From: DASRQK01 sp040392005 | Lineage (GTDB): Bacteria > Bacteroidota > Bacteroidia > Sphingobacteriales > Sphingobacteriaceae | DNA length: 64,000 nt | Assembly (NCBI GenBank): GCA_040392005.1 | Contig: JBEBWT010000006.1 | Span: 1 to 64,000 of the forward strand | Direction of reading: 5' to 3' | Part shown: piece after piece, positions 24,960-33,757 of the stretch | Layout: each line of letters opens with the position of its first letter | Position numbering within the stretch: the stretch's first letter is position 1 | Notes under the pieces: model-generated | Databases searched by the model: none | The model's input: only the letters and a program-made list of their open reading frames with translations | Told to the model about the DNA's origin: nothing | Made by a program: the position numbers and the translations under genes

Positions 24960-26762
24960 TTAAAATGAAAAATTAACCCCGCCGATCACGTTCAATCCCA
25001 GCCGCGGATAATACAGATATCGTTCATATTCCGTGTTCAATATATTATTGACCCGCACGGAAACGCCCAAACGTTCGGTGGCCCTGAACTCCAGACCGGC
25101 ACTGAGATCCACAAAGACCGGAATGGTGACTATTTCATAAGCCGGGATTATGATCGCAGAGGAGGCCATATACTGTTGCCAGACCCCCAGATCGTAGGTC
25201 TTGCCATACGTCTGTCCCATAAACTGCAGTTCCCCATTCAGGTACAGGCGATCGCTGATATTGATCCGCGTATTTGCCCCGATCTGCAATTTGGGCAGGT
25301 ACCAGGCCTCTTCCTCAGTTTGCAGGTCATATTCGTTGAAATCCAGTTTTCCTCCCAGACTGATGGTCTCCGAGATCCGGAGATTCACCTCTCCCGCAAA
25401 ATGAAAGACCGAACTGGCTTTGTTTCCATTTTCGTAAACCAGGTTATACATATACGGAGTGAACAGCGAATGGCTGAACAACGGTAAATTCTCTACTTTC
25501 CGGTAGGAAAAATGTGCTTTATAACCAAAAGTGGCACTGGCATTCCCCTTGATCCCTCCGAAAATATGCAGGCGGTCAAGGGAATTGACAATTGAAATAT
25601 CCGGGGCCAGCCAGGGGTTTTCCCTCGAAAAATCCCGGAATGAAGTTTTATTCACATCCCCGGTGACACCCAGGAAAAGATGGGCATAAGTCGGGATCAG
25701 CGCAAAATCAAGGGCTACATCCGGGAATATGTTCACACGGGAAGAATCCCCGAATTCAGTGGCCAGATTGATTCCTACCCGGAGATCATAATTTTCTCCC
25801 TTGAAACCCAGAAAAGGTTTAACTCGCGCAATGTGATTGCCCAGTTTGTAATTCACACCCGAAACCCCGGTGAAATCTCCGGATACCTGTGCGCCTACCT
25901 GGAATTCATTGATCTTTTTATTGACATAGGCGGTCAGGGCAAAGGAATTCTCGCTGGCATCAAAGGCATCCGAATACAGATAACCATTGGCTTTCACCGA
26001 ATAGGATAATGGCTGCGGATCGCCTGCACTGAAATTACTGGCCAGTTCGGCGTCCAGGAAAACATCATTGAAAGCCTGTTTCTCCGCAGCGGGCATATTG
26101 GGTATCCCCGGCCCGAAAAATAAATGCTGTCCATAAAAACGGGTATTGTACCGTTTGTAGCCCAGATCACCGGACAAGGTAAAACCTTCGTGGAGCTGGC
26201 GGCCAAACACCGTGATCTCCTGCTGCCCGAAAGACTGATCCTCCAGTGCCCCTTTCTGAGACAGGATTTTGGCATTCAGGCCGAAACGGGTGTCCAAATA
26301 TTCGTCATTGGTCAGATAGACCTCTCCCAGCAAAGTAGCATAGTTTCCGGCTCCGATCTTGACATAATTATTGGTTTTCCTGTCCAACGTGGTGTAGGGC
26401 ATCTCCTGAATATCCAGACGCCGGGTCCCGGTGGTGATATCCAGTTTTTTGTCAATAATGGAATAGGTCAGCTTGGGCTGGTATTCCCTTTTGTTGGTCA
26501 TGTCCGGACTCCGGCGGATCTTGACCGCATCGGCCAGTATAGGACGGTAATCCCGGATCACATCGATGGAGTCAATGGTCGTGCGCCTTTCCTGCTGTTG
26601 TTGTTGATTCTGCTGTTGTTGATTCTGTTGCTGCTGGTTTTGTTGTTGATTCTGCTGCTGGGCCACGGCCAGCAAGGCAGCAAAAGACAAAAACACCGAT
26701 AATAAACCTTTATGCACCGTTGAAATTTTCATGTTCATAATCTTCTTGATCTTTCGCTCCAT
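24960..26762 (-). CDS. Q/N-rich outer-membrane beta-barrel protein (plugless receptor-like)
   Basis: This 600-residue protein has a signal peptide (MKISTVHKGLLSVFLSFAALLAVAQ) followed by a tract of about 25 Gln/Asn residues, then a conserved segment TIDSIDVIRDYRPILADAVKI, and a long beta-barrel ending in the aromatic strand GLNVIGGVNFSF. NILNTEYERYLYYPRLG and the VRVNNILN motif are typical of the last strands of TonB-dependent receptors, yet no plug domain (about 130 residues) precedes the barrel. The start shown is ATG 26762, which overlaps the stop of the TPR gene (TGATG); a GTG at 26765 is also possible. Its role in this cluster is unknown. Confidence 0.8.
   Translation of the reverse strand: MERKIKKIMNMKISTVHKGLLSVFLSFAALLAVAQQQNQQQNQQQQNQQQQNQQQQQERRTTIDSIDVIRDYRPILADAVKIRRSPDMTNKREYQPKLTYSIIDKKLDITTGTRRLDIQEMPYTTLDRKTNNYVKIGAGNYATLLGEVYLTNDEYLDTRFGLNAKILSQKGALEDQSFGQQEITVFGRQLHEGFTLSGDLGYKRYNTRFYGQHLFFGPGIPNMPAAEKQAFNDVFLDAELASNFSAGDPQPLSYSVKANGYLYSDAFDASENSFALTAYVNKKINEFQVGAQVSGDFTGVSGVNYKLGNHIARVKPFLGFKGENYDLRVGINLATEFGDSSRVNIFPDVALDFALIPTYAHLFLGVTGDVNKTSFRDFSRENPWLAPDISIVNSLDRLHIFGGIKGNASATFGYKAHFSYRKVENLPLFSHSLFTPYMYNLVYENGNKASSVFHFAGEVNLRISETISLGGKLDFNEYDLQTEEEAWYLPKLQIGANTRINISDRLYLNGELQFMGQTYGKTYDLGVWQQYMASSAIIIPAYEIVTIPVFVDLSAGLEFRATERLGVSVRVNNILNTEYERYLYYPRLGLNVIGGVNFSF
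26591..26662 (-). repeat. CAG/CAA/AAT codon repeat encoding the Q/N tract
   Basis: Runs of glutamine codons interrupted by single Asn codons make an imperfect short-period repeat just after the signal-peptide region. It is prone to slippage, so tract length may vary between strains. Confidence 0.85.
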
Positions 26763-29700
26763 CACTGTCTGTTCAATCGATCCAGGCGTTCCCTTGCCGC
26801 CGGAATGATATCATCCTGTACATCGTAATTATCAATAATACTCTCCAGCGTGCTTTTTGCCTGGAAACTATCCCCCTTTGCCATATACACATCGGCCAGC
26901 AATATAAAACTGCGCGCTACCCAATAATCATGGCCGGACATATTATTGATCACATCAAAAGCTGTTTCCATAGCCGCATCCAGCTCCTGGGACTCATATT
27001 GCAGTTGTCCCACCAGATAACGGGCTTCCGCACCCACCACGGTCTGACTTTTGAGCGCGGCCAGATTGAGTTCTTTCTTTGCTTCAGCCAGCGACCCCCT
27101 GCTCCGCAATACCCTGCCCGCATGTAGGTGCGCATCCGCGATCTCCTCATCGGAAGAACGGTCATAGGACTTGACATATTCCGCATATTTGATCGTTTCA
27201 TCCAGGTCCCCAATGTGATAATAACATTTCATCAGATTATTGACCGCAAAACCGTAGTTGGATTTGTATTCGGAGGTCAGCTCCAGCTTTTTCAGATGCA
27301 CAATGGCATCATTGTACTGTTTAAGGCCCAGATAGAGATTGGCCACACTGACCAGCGCACGTTCGGTGTAGGCACTGGTCCAGTCATTCAGGATGATATT
27401 GAAATCATGCAATGCCGCTTGTGGCTGACCGGTCCTGTACAGACTCTCACCCCGGATATAGCGGGCAAATTTTTCCTGGATCGCCCGTGGGAATTTATCA
27501 AAATAGGCATTGATGGCCAGTACCGCTCCGGCAAAATCTCCCCGCTGAAACAGGGAATGTGCCGCCTGGAAGGCCAGATTATCCTGTTCGGCCTGGGTCA
27601 GGTCTCCCAGATTGGTCGTGGCCGCATAATTGATATAAGCGGCCGCATTCCCCTGATCCAGATAAATATTTTCAATGGAACGCAAGGCCTGTTTGGCTTC
27701 ATCGGTTGTCGCATGTTGCTCAACAATCCGTTTGAAGGTCTGCAATGCCAGCTCATTCTCCCCTTTGTTATACTGTACCAATCCGATGGTCACCAGCGCC
27801 CTGGCCACATAGCTGCTTTGCGGGTACGACTCCACCATTTGCCGCAGTCCGGTGATGGCCTGATCATAATCACCCATCAGAAAATAGGTATAGGGGATTT
27901 CAAAACTCACATCATCTGCATAATTGGAATTGGGGAACCGCTGGATTACGTTTCTCAGTGTGGCCAGCTTACTCTGATTGTCCCCCTGGAGACCCTGGAT
28001 CATCCCCCGCTGGAACAGGGCATAGTCCTGGCTCGGCGCACGGTTGTTGATCAGCCGGTCATAATATTGCAGGGCCCGGTTGTAATTCTTCAGTGAAAAA
28101 TAAGAGTCTCCCAGCCGGGCAATGGCATCATTCCGTACATTGTCATCCACAGATTGCCCGCCTACGGACAAAAAGCGTTCAAAATAATTGGCAGAGGTGT
28201 TGAAGTTGTTATTGCGGAAGGCGGCATAGGCCAATGCGTAATTTGCATAACTGTAAACATCGGTATTCCGCGCAGCGGGGTAACGCAGAAACTGATTGAA
28301 ACTGGTCACCGACTCGCCGTACTTGCGGACTTCATACATGGCCTCGGCCTTCCAATAGGTGGCCAAAGCGAGTATTTCCGGGTCGATCGGATAACTTTCC
28401 GACCGCATAAACATGGAAATCCCGTTTTCGAAAGCCCGCTCGTTGTAAAACTCCAGCCCCCGGTAGTAGGTTACTTTCTGATAGGCGGCATTGGCCTGCT
28501 GGCTCCGGTTGGGCAGCGACTCCAGAATATCGACCGCGGCCCGGTAATTTTTGGTACTCAATAAAGATTCCGCGAGGAGAATTTTTGCCTCCTCCTGCCG
28601 CCTGGAATTGGGATAGGTGTCCAGGTATTCCTGCGTGGCATCCAGACCCACCTGATGAAACTCCAGTTCATAGGACAATTTTGCATAATTGAACAGGCCC
28701 TCCTCTTTCAGGTCTTTATCAAAATCCATTTTGGAGGCTCTGAAAAATGCGTTCCGGGCGCCCTGCTTATTGCCGGTTTTCAGAAAGGAATCTCCCAGAG
28801 CGATCATGGCACTTTGATAATAGGCGTCGGTTTCCTCCATTTTTCCCAGTTCCTGAATGGCTTTCTCATAATTGCCCAGCTTATAGGCAATGTATCCGAT
28901 CTGGTAATTGTCCTGATTGTTCTGGGTACGCCCCTGATCCCCTGCCTGGAACCGATCGTAATACTCTCCTGCTTTCTCCAGGTCATTTTTGGCAAAATAA
29001 GTCGCCCCCACGATGCGGTACATTTCGGTCGCATGCTGCTGACGGGTATTCTGGAGAATAGGGATGGTATATTCCAGTACATCATCATAGCGGCGGTCCA
29101 GAAAATATAAGGTAGAAATATAATAGGGATACGTCGCCACATAAGTCTGCGACCCCTTCAGGCGTTCAAACTCCCGCAGGGCCGTCTTGTATTCCCCATC
29201 CATATAAGTGATATAGGCATAATAATAGATAGAAGCCTCTGCATATTCGCTGCTACCATCTTTCAGCTCGGCAAAAAACGGCTTCGCCTCGGCCAGCCGT
29301 TCCTTCATAAAGTACGCATAACCCAATTTATAGCGGTATTCCGTGTATTCCCTGCCGGCCAGATTGCCGGGTTCCAGTTTACTGAACCATTCGATGGTTT
29401 TATCGTAATTCTTTTCGGCAAAATAGGAACGGCCTACCTGATAATAGGCCGCTTTGGCGTTGGCACTTGCCGGATAATCCCGGATAAATTTCAGAAACAG
29501 ATCCTCGGTGCCGGGTTCCTGCAATTCGAGCGCACAGATAGCCATGTAAAAGCGGGCATTCTCCTTGAGCAGTGTCAACCGGCCCTGTTCATCTTCCTGC
29601 AAACCGGACTGGATACGGTGCTGCTGCACTTTCCCGAATTGATGGGCCGCTGCTGCATAATTCCCTTTTTCATACAATTCCATCGCAGTGTGGTATTCCC

Positions 29701-29791
29701 GGTTGATCTGCTGCCACGCACTTTGCTGCGCCCACACCGATCCGGACAGGAATCCGACCAACAACACCAAACAAAAGACTTTCCTTGACAT
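26762..29791 (-). CDS. large TPR-repeat envelope protein
   Basis: A 1009-residue protein with a signal peptide (MSRKVFCLVLLVGFLSGSVWA-QQ), so it is periplasmic or outer-membrane facing. Nearly all of the rest is tetratricopeptide-like helical repeats, for example YYQVGRSYFAEKNYDKTIEWFSKLEPG, YQIGYIAYKLGNYEKAIQELGKME and YSLKNYNRALQYYDRLINN. It is probably the scaffold for partner proteins. It is translationally coupled (TGATG) to the outer-membrane barrel gene and lies in the same orientation as ExbBD-TonB. In Bacteroidota, TPR proteins next to barrels occur in surface transport and gliding complexes, but I see no specific link to a named system. No canonical promoter was found in the 224 bp upstream. 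Confidence 0.85.
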   Translation of the reverse strand: MSRKVFCLVLLVGFLSGSVWAQQSAWQQINREYHTAMELYEKGNYAAAAHQFGKVQQHRIQSGLQEDEQGRLTLLKENARFYMAICALELQEPGTEDLFLKFIRDYPASANAKAAYYQVGRSYFAEKNYDKTIEWFSKLEPGNLAGREYTEYRYKLGYAYFMKERLAEAKPFFAELKDGSSEYAEASIYYYAYITYMDGEYKTALREFERLKGSQTYVATYPYYISTLYFLDRRYDDVLEYTIPILQNTRQQHATEMYRIVGATYFAKNDLEKAGEYYDRFQAGDQGRTQNNQDNYQIGYIAYKLGNYEKAIQELGKMEETDAYYQSAMIALGDSFLKTGNKQGARNAFFRASKMDFDKDLKEEGLFNYAKLSYELEFHQVGLDATQEYLDTYPNSRRQEEAKILLAESLLSTKNYRAAVDILESLPNRSQQANAAYQKVTYYRGLEFYNERAFENGISMFMRSESYPIDPEILALATYWKAEAMYEVRKYGESVTSFNQFLRYPAARNTDVYSYANYALAYAAFRNNNFNTSANYFERFLSVGGQSVDDNVRNDAIARLGDSYFSLKNYNRALQYYDRLINNRAPSQDYALFQRGMIQGLQGDNQSKLATLRNVIQRFPNSNYADDVSFEIPYTYFLMGDYDQAITGLRQMVESYPQSSYVARALVTIGLVQYNKGENELALQTFKRIVEQHATTDEAKQALRSIENIYLDQGNAAAYINYAATTNLGDLTQAEQDNLAFQAAHSLFQRGDFAGAVLAINAYFDKFPRAIQEKFARYIRGESLYRTGQPQAALHDFNIILNDWTSAYTERALVSVANLYLGLKQYNDAIVHLKKLELTSEYKSNYGFAVNNLMKCYYHIGDLDETIKYAEYVKSYDRSSDEEIADAHLHAGRVLRSRGSLAEAKKELNLAALKSQTVVGAEARYLVGQLQYESQELDAAMETAFDVINNMSGHDYWVARSFILLADVYMAKGDSFQAKSTLESIIDNYDVQDDIIPAARERLDRLNRQ

Positions 29792-30014
29792 ATAAATTCG
29801 CTCTAACGCAATACTAAATACTTTACCAAATTGCTAATTTAAGTTAATTCAGGCAAGCTTTCCACAAAAATTCTTAACAACTGTTGAAAACCTGATTTCG
29901 CCCGTGAATATAGGACAAAAAATATGCCTGCATTTGAATTTTAACAAAAAATAACAAGGACGTTTCATTAACCCGGTTCAGGACACGCTACTCAACCCCA
30001 TCCGTGGTAGTGCA

Positions 30015-30950
30015 TCAGTCCCGTTTGGAGGCCAGCAGATAAAGGACGGCCATCCGTACAGCGACTCCATTTTCGACCTGATCAAGAATGATGGCATGTT
30101 TGCTGTCGGCTACATCGGTCGTGATTTCTACCCCACGGTTGATCGGCCCCGGGTGCATGATGGTGATCTCCTTATCCAGGGAATCCAGCCGCTTTTTGTC
30201 CAATCCATACAGCATGGTATATTCTCTGAGGGAAGGGAAATAGGCAATATCCTGCCGCTCCAGTTGGATCCGGAGCATGTTGGCCACATCACACCAGCGG
30301 AGTGTCTCCATCAGGTCATGCGAAACCTTGACACCCAGTGATTCAATATGTTTGGGGATCAGGGTCGTCGGGCCGCAGACCGTCACCTCGGCTCCCAGCT
30401 TGTGCAGGCAGAGTATATTGGAAAGTGCCACCCTCGAATGCAGGATATCTCCAATAATGGCTACTTTTTTGCCGGCCACATCCCCATAGCGTTCCCGGAT
30501 GGAAAACGCATCCAACAGGGCCTGGGTGGGATGCTCATGGGCGCCATCACCGGCATTCACGATCTGGGCATCCACGTGCTTGCTCAGAAACACGCCGGCA
30601 CCGGCGTATGGATGGCGCATCACCACCATATCCACCTTCATGGCCAGGATATTATTGACCGTGTCGATCAGTGTCTCTCCCTTGCTGACCGAAGAAGATG
30701 AGGCCGCAAAATTGATGGTATCTGCCGAAAGGCGTTTCTCGGCCAGTTCAAAGGAGAGCCGGGTCCGGGTGGAATTTTCAAAAAACACATTGGCAATGGT
30801 AATGTCGCGCAGGGAAGGGACTTTTTTGATGGGACGGTTCAGTACATCCTTGAAATTGTCCGCCGTCTCAAAAATCAATTGAATATCCTGTTCGTTCAGG
30901 TCCTTGATGCCCAGCAAGTGCCGGGTACTGAGTTGCGCTGCCTTCGCCAT
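30015..30950 (-). CDS. pyrB: aspartate carbamoyltransferase catalytic subunit
   Basis: PyrB (311 residues) condenses carbamoyl phosphate with aspartate, the committed step of pyrimidine synthesis. FFENSTRTRLSFE (residues 57-69) is the carbamoyl-phosphate site (STRTR, 60-64). GDGAHEHPTQALLDAFSI and IMHPGPINRGVEI are the other two ligand motifs. No regulatory pyrI is nearby, so regulation probably runs through the adjacent pyrR and its RNA/UMP sensing. It follows pyrR with a 51-bp gap on the same strand. The inactive dihydroorotase homologue at 12154 is a possible structural partner. Confidence 0.96.
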   Translation of the reverse strand: MAKAAQLSTRHLLGIKDLNEQDIQLIFETADNFKDVLNRPIKKVPSLRDITIANVFFENSTRTRLSFELAEKRLSADTINFAASSSSVSKGETLIDTVNNILAMKVDMVVMRHPYAGAGVFLSKHVDAQIVNAGDGAHEHPTQALLDAFSIRERYGDVAGKKVAIIGDILHSRVALSNILCLHKLGAEVTVCGPTTLIPKHIESLGVKVSHDLMETLRWCDVANMLRIQLERQDIAYFPSLREYTMLYGLDKKRLDSLDKEITIMHPGPINRGVEITTDVADSKHAIILDQVENGVAVRMAVLYLLASKRD

Positions 30951-31001
30951 GTTATTTTTGTTAGCCCTTTTTTGAATGTATGCTCGCTTTCGTTTTTATT
31001 G

Positions 31002-31550
31002 TCACTTCTTGTCGGTCAGCAGGACGATCCGGTCATTTCCATCCGCCTCATCCCAGCTCACGATCACTTTCTGCGAATCAATGGAGTCCACCTGTATCCC
31101 GATATAATCCGGCTCAATGGGCAACTGCCTTGAAAAACGCCGGTCCACCAGCACCAGCAGCTCGATCTTTGCCGGACGGCCGAATGCCTGGAGCGCATCC
31201 ATCGCAGCCCGGATCGTCCGCCCCGTCCACAGTACATCATCGACCAGGATCACCTTCTTGCCTTCCACAATAAAATCCATATTCGTGCTGCTGGGTACCA
31301 GGGGTTCACTCCCCTCCCGCCGGAAATCATCCCTGAAAAACGTGATATCCAGTTCTCCGTACGCCACCGGGCGGCCTGGCAGGATCGCTTCCAGTTCCTG
31401 CCGGATCCTTTTGCCCAGATAAATGCCCCGGGGCTGAATCCCGATCAGCACCGTTTCCGAGAAATCCTCATGGTTTTCTATCAATTGACGGCAAAGACGC
31501 TGGATCGTAATCTGGAATTTAGGCGCATCCAATAAAACCGATTGCTTCAT
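31002..31550 (-). CDS. pyrR: bifunctional pyr operon regulator/uracil phosphoribosyltransferase
   Basis: The 182-residue protein has the PRPP-binding loop VILVDDVLWTGRTIRAAMDAL and the early GIQPRGIYLGKRI motif of PyrR. In Firmicutes PyrR attenuates pyr mRNA on UMP binding; in Bacteroidota its role is mostly unproven. I found no obvious antiterminator hairpin in the 160 bp upstream, so regulation by the classical attenuation mechanism is not supported here. The start ATG 31550 is preceded by promoter TAAGTTTG (31590-31597) and a 39-nt leader. pyrB follows. Confidence 0.92.
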   Translation of the reverse strand: MKQSVLLDAPKFQITIQRLCRQLIENHEDFSETVLIGIQPRGIYLGKRIRQELEAILPGRPVAYGELDITFFRDDFRREGSEPLVPSSTNMDFIVEGKKVILVDDVLWTGRTIRAAMDALQAFGRPAKIELLVLVDRRFSRQLPIEPDYIGIQVDSIDSQKVIVSWDEADGNDRIVLLTDKK

Positions 31551-31589
31551 TTAGTGAGATTGTATTTAAAATGGCACGGATATACAGGG

Positions 31590-31597
31590 CAAACTTA
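31590..31597 (-). promoter_or_regulatory. promoter -7 element of pyrR-pyrB
   Basis: TAAGTTTG on the minus strand (plus-strand CAAACTTA), 39 nt before the pyrR ATG. Confidence 0.5.
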
Positions 31598-31673
31598 GTG
31601 TTTTTTTTGGATTTCCCGTAGTCTGTTTCTGCAATTTTTTGTTTTTGCGGCCGCTGTCGCAGAATGGATTGTT

Positions 31674-31681
31674 TAACTTTG
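31674..31681 (+). promoter_or_regulatory. promoter -7 element of the aldehyde dehydrogenase gene
   Basis: TAACTTTG on the plus strand, 30 nt before ATG 31712. It diverges from the pyrR promoter within a 161-bp gap. Confidence 0.5.
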
Positions 31682-31711
31682 AAATGGGTAATACAAATCA
31701 ATTGAAAAGAA

Positions 31712-33136
31712 ATGGATTTTGAAAAACTGATAGAGGAGCAGCGGAAATTTTTCCGTGGCCATTCCACAAAAAAGCTGGAATTTAGAAGGACGCAGCTCCG
31801 GAAGCTGAGGGATTTGTTGAGAACGCATGAAAACGAACTTTATTCGGCAATTGAGGCGGATTTCGGAAAATCGAAATTTGACACTTATAGCACCGAACTC
31901 TCTTTTATTTTCAGAGAAATTGATTTCTATCTCAAAAAGCTGCCTGCCTGGATCCGGCCGAAAAAAGTACGTACCGGCCTGAGCAGTCTGCCGGGCAAAA
32001 GCCGGATCTATTACGAACCGTTGGGTTGCTGCCTGATCATCGGCGCCTGGAATTACCCTTATCAGCTCACCCTGCTTCCGGCAATTGCAGCACTGGCAGC
32101 CGGCAATACAGTTATCATCAAACCCAGTGAACTCACTCCGGAATGTGCTGCACTGATGGCCCGGATGATCAATGATTCATTTTCCAAAGAATATTTCCAT
32201 GTCGTACCGGGTGGAGCAGAAGAAACCACTGAGCTGTTGAAATACCATTTTGACCATGTGTTTTTCACCGGCAGTCCCCGGGTGGGCCGCATGATCTATG
32301 AAGCTGCGGCCAGGCATCTGACTCCGGTGACTCTGGAACTGGGGGGCAAGAGCCCGGCCATCGTCTGCGAAACGGCCAATCTGGAGGTGGCGGCCCGAAG
32401 GATCGTCTGGGGGAAATTTCTCAACGCCGGCCAGACCTGCATCGCTCCGGATTACCTGCTGGTCCATAAAAAAGTCCATCAAAGATTACTGGAATTGATG
32501 GAGGAACAGATCCTGCAATTTGATTACCGGTCCGGCAGTACGCATTATCCGGGCATCATCAACCGAAGGCATTTTGACCGGCTGAAAGCGCTCATTGATC
32601 CCGGCAAAATTTATCGGGGTCATTCACAGAATATTGGAAAAATCAATACGCCCGATGACACCGACTATGCACGAATGACGGGGAGGATCAATGAACAGGA
32701 GCTCTTTATTGCGCCCACCATGCTGGTGAACGTGGAATGGGAAGACCCCTGTATGCAGGAAGAGATCTTCGGACCGATATTGCCGGTGCTGACCTTTGAA
32801 GATCTTGATAAACTTTTGGCGCGGCTCATTGCTCTGGAAAAGCCACTGGCCGCCTATTTATTTTCCAATAATCGTCAGGAGCAGCAAAAATTTACCGGGC
32901 AATTCTCTTTCGGGGGTGGCTGCATCAATGACACCCTGATGCATATCAGCAACACCTATCTACCCTTTGGAGGTGTAGGCAAAAGCGGCATGGGTCATTA
33001 TCACGGTCGTTTTGGATTTGAAACCTTTTCACATGCCAAATCTGTACTGCATAAAGCCAACTGGGGAGAACCCAGCATCAAATATCCGCCTTACAGTAAG
33101 GGAAAGTTAAAATGGATCAGAAGATTGCTTTCCTGA
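31712..33136 (+). CDS. ALDH3-like aldehyde dehydrogenase
   Basis: This 474-residue enzyme oxidises aldehydes with NAD(P)+. The NAD site includes YYEPLGCCLIIGAWNYPYQLTLLPAIAALAAGNTVIIKPSELTP; catalytic Glu is in TLELGGKSPAIV and catalytic Cys in FLNAGQTCIAPDY. FFTGSPRVGRMIYEAAARHL and the C-terminal PFGGVGKSGMGHYHGRFGFETFSH complete the fold. The short N-terminus (starts at MDFEKLIEEQRKFFRG) and overall length match the class 3 / long-chain fatty aldehyde group. It stands alone between divergent pyrR and the convergent redoxin gene. Confidence 0.93.
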   Translation: MDFEKLIEEQRKFFRGHSTKKLEFRRTQLRKLRDLLRTHENELYSAIEADFGKSKFDTYSTELSFIFREIDFYLKKLPAWIRPKKVRTGLSSLPGKSRIYYEPLGCCLIIGAWNYPYQLTLLPAIAALAAGNTVIIKPSELTPECAALMARMINDSFSKEYFHVVPGGAEETTELLKYHFDHVFFTGSPRVGRMIYEAAARHLTPVTLELGGKSPAIVCETANLEVAARRIVWGKFLNAGQTCIAPDYLLVHKKVHQRLLELMEEQILQFDYRSGSTHYPGIINRRHFDRLKALIDPGKIYRGHSQNIGKINTPDDTDYARMTGRINEQELFIAPTMLVNVEWEDPCMQEEIFGPILPVLTFEDLDKLLARLIALEKPLAAYLFSNNRQEQQKFTGQFSFGGGCINDTLMHISNTYLPFGGVGKSGMGHYHGRFGFETFSHAKSVLHKANWGEPSIKYPPYSKGKLKWIRRLLS

Positions 33137-33168
33137 TCGGGTACTGAACGATCCGGCACGGCTCCGGA

Positions 33169-33726
33169 TCAATCCCGACGATAATTCAGCTTGCCTTGAT
33201 TCATTTTACCTTCATCCAGCTTGTCGATCGCCGCTTGCAATTCGGGATCATCCGCTTTGACCGAATAGTATTTTTCGATTGATCCACTGGCATCCAGCAA
33301 AAGGTAACGTGGAATCCAGTTGAGATCAATGTATTCGGTGAAATCGTTCTTCCAGGCTGTTTTGAACCAATAATGCTCCCCTTTCAGCCCAAATTTTTCA
33401 ATACCCTCCTTCCACCGGCTTTCTTCCCGATCCAGGGAGAAAAACAGCACATGCAGGTCCGGATTGTTCTTTTGCAGTTCAAACAACTGGGGAAAACCCT
33501 CCAGGCAATCCGGACACCAGGTTGCCCAGACGTACAACAACACCATTTTGCCTTTATTGGCGGTCAGCACATCCCCTGCTCTCACCTCCCGGCCATCCAG
33601 GGCAAATAGGGTCTGAGCCAATGCCTGTTCAGAAAAAACCGTCTTGGAAGTTTCAGGGGCCTGCTGTGCCTTGATCCCCCAGGAACAGGCCAGCATCACC
33701 ATGAGTAGAGTTATTCGTTTTTTCAT
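33169..33726 (-). CDS. TlpA/ResA-like thioredoxin-fold protein
   Basis: The 185-residue protein has an N-terminal signal peptide (MKKRITLLMVMLACSWGIKA-Q). The redoxin domain carries WCPDC (Cys71, Cys74), a variant of the usual WCxxC active site, within VLLYVWATWCPDCLEGFPQLFELQ. LDLNWIPRYLLLDASG gives the cis-Pro region. It is likely a periplasmic thiol-disulfide reductase or cytochrome-maturation-type protein. The start is ATG 33726; upstream frame positions up to 33780 overlap its promoter (TATATTTG, 33732-33739), which ends 5 nt before ATG and argues for this start. Confidence 0.85.
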   Translation of the reverse strand: MKKRITLLMVMLACSWGIKAQQAPETSKTVFSEQALAQTLFALDGREVRAGDVLTANKGKMVLLYVWATWCPDCLEGFPQLFELQKNNPDLHVLFFSLDREESRWKEGIEKFGLKGEHYWFKTAWKNDFTEYIDLNWIPRYLLLDASGSIEKYYSVKADDPELQAAIDKLDEGKMNQGKLNYRRD

Positions 33727-33731
33727 TGTAC

Positions 33732-33739
33732 CAAATATA
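33732..33739 (-). promoter_or_regulatory. promoter -7 element of the redoxin gene, leaderless spacing
   Basis: TATATTTG on the minus strand ends 5 nt before ATG 33726. Confidence 0.5.
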
Positions 33740-33757
33740 ATCATTTTCAATATCTTA

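Noticed and set aside
24960..26762. Ordinary TonB-dependent receptor with plug
   Set aside because: The barrel end is receptor-like, but there is no plug-sized N-terminal domain; only a Q/N tract and a short conserved segment precede the barrel.
31551..31711. PyrR-type attenuator in the pyrR leader
   Set aside because: No antiterminator/terminator hairpin pair or conserved PyrR-binding loop was found in the 160-bp gap; only promoter elements are clear.
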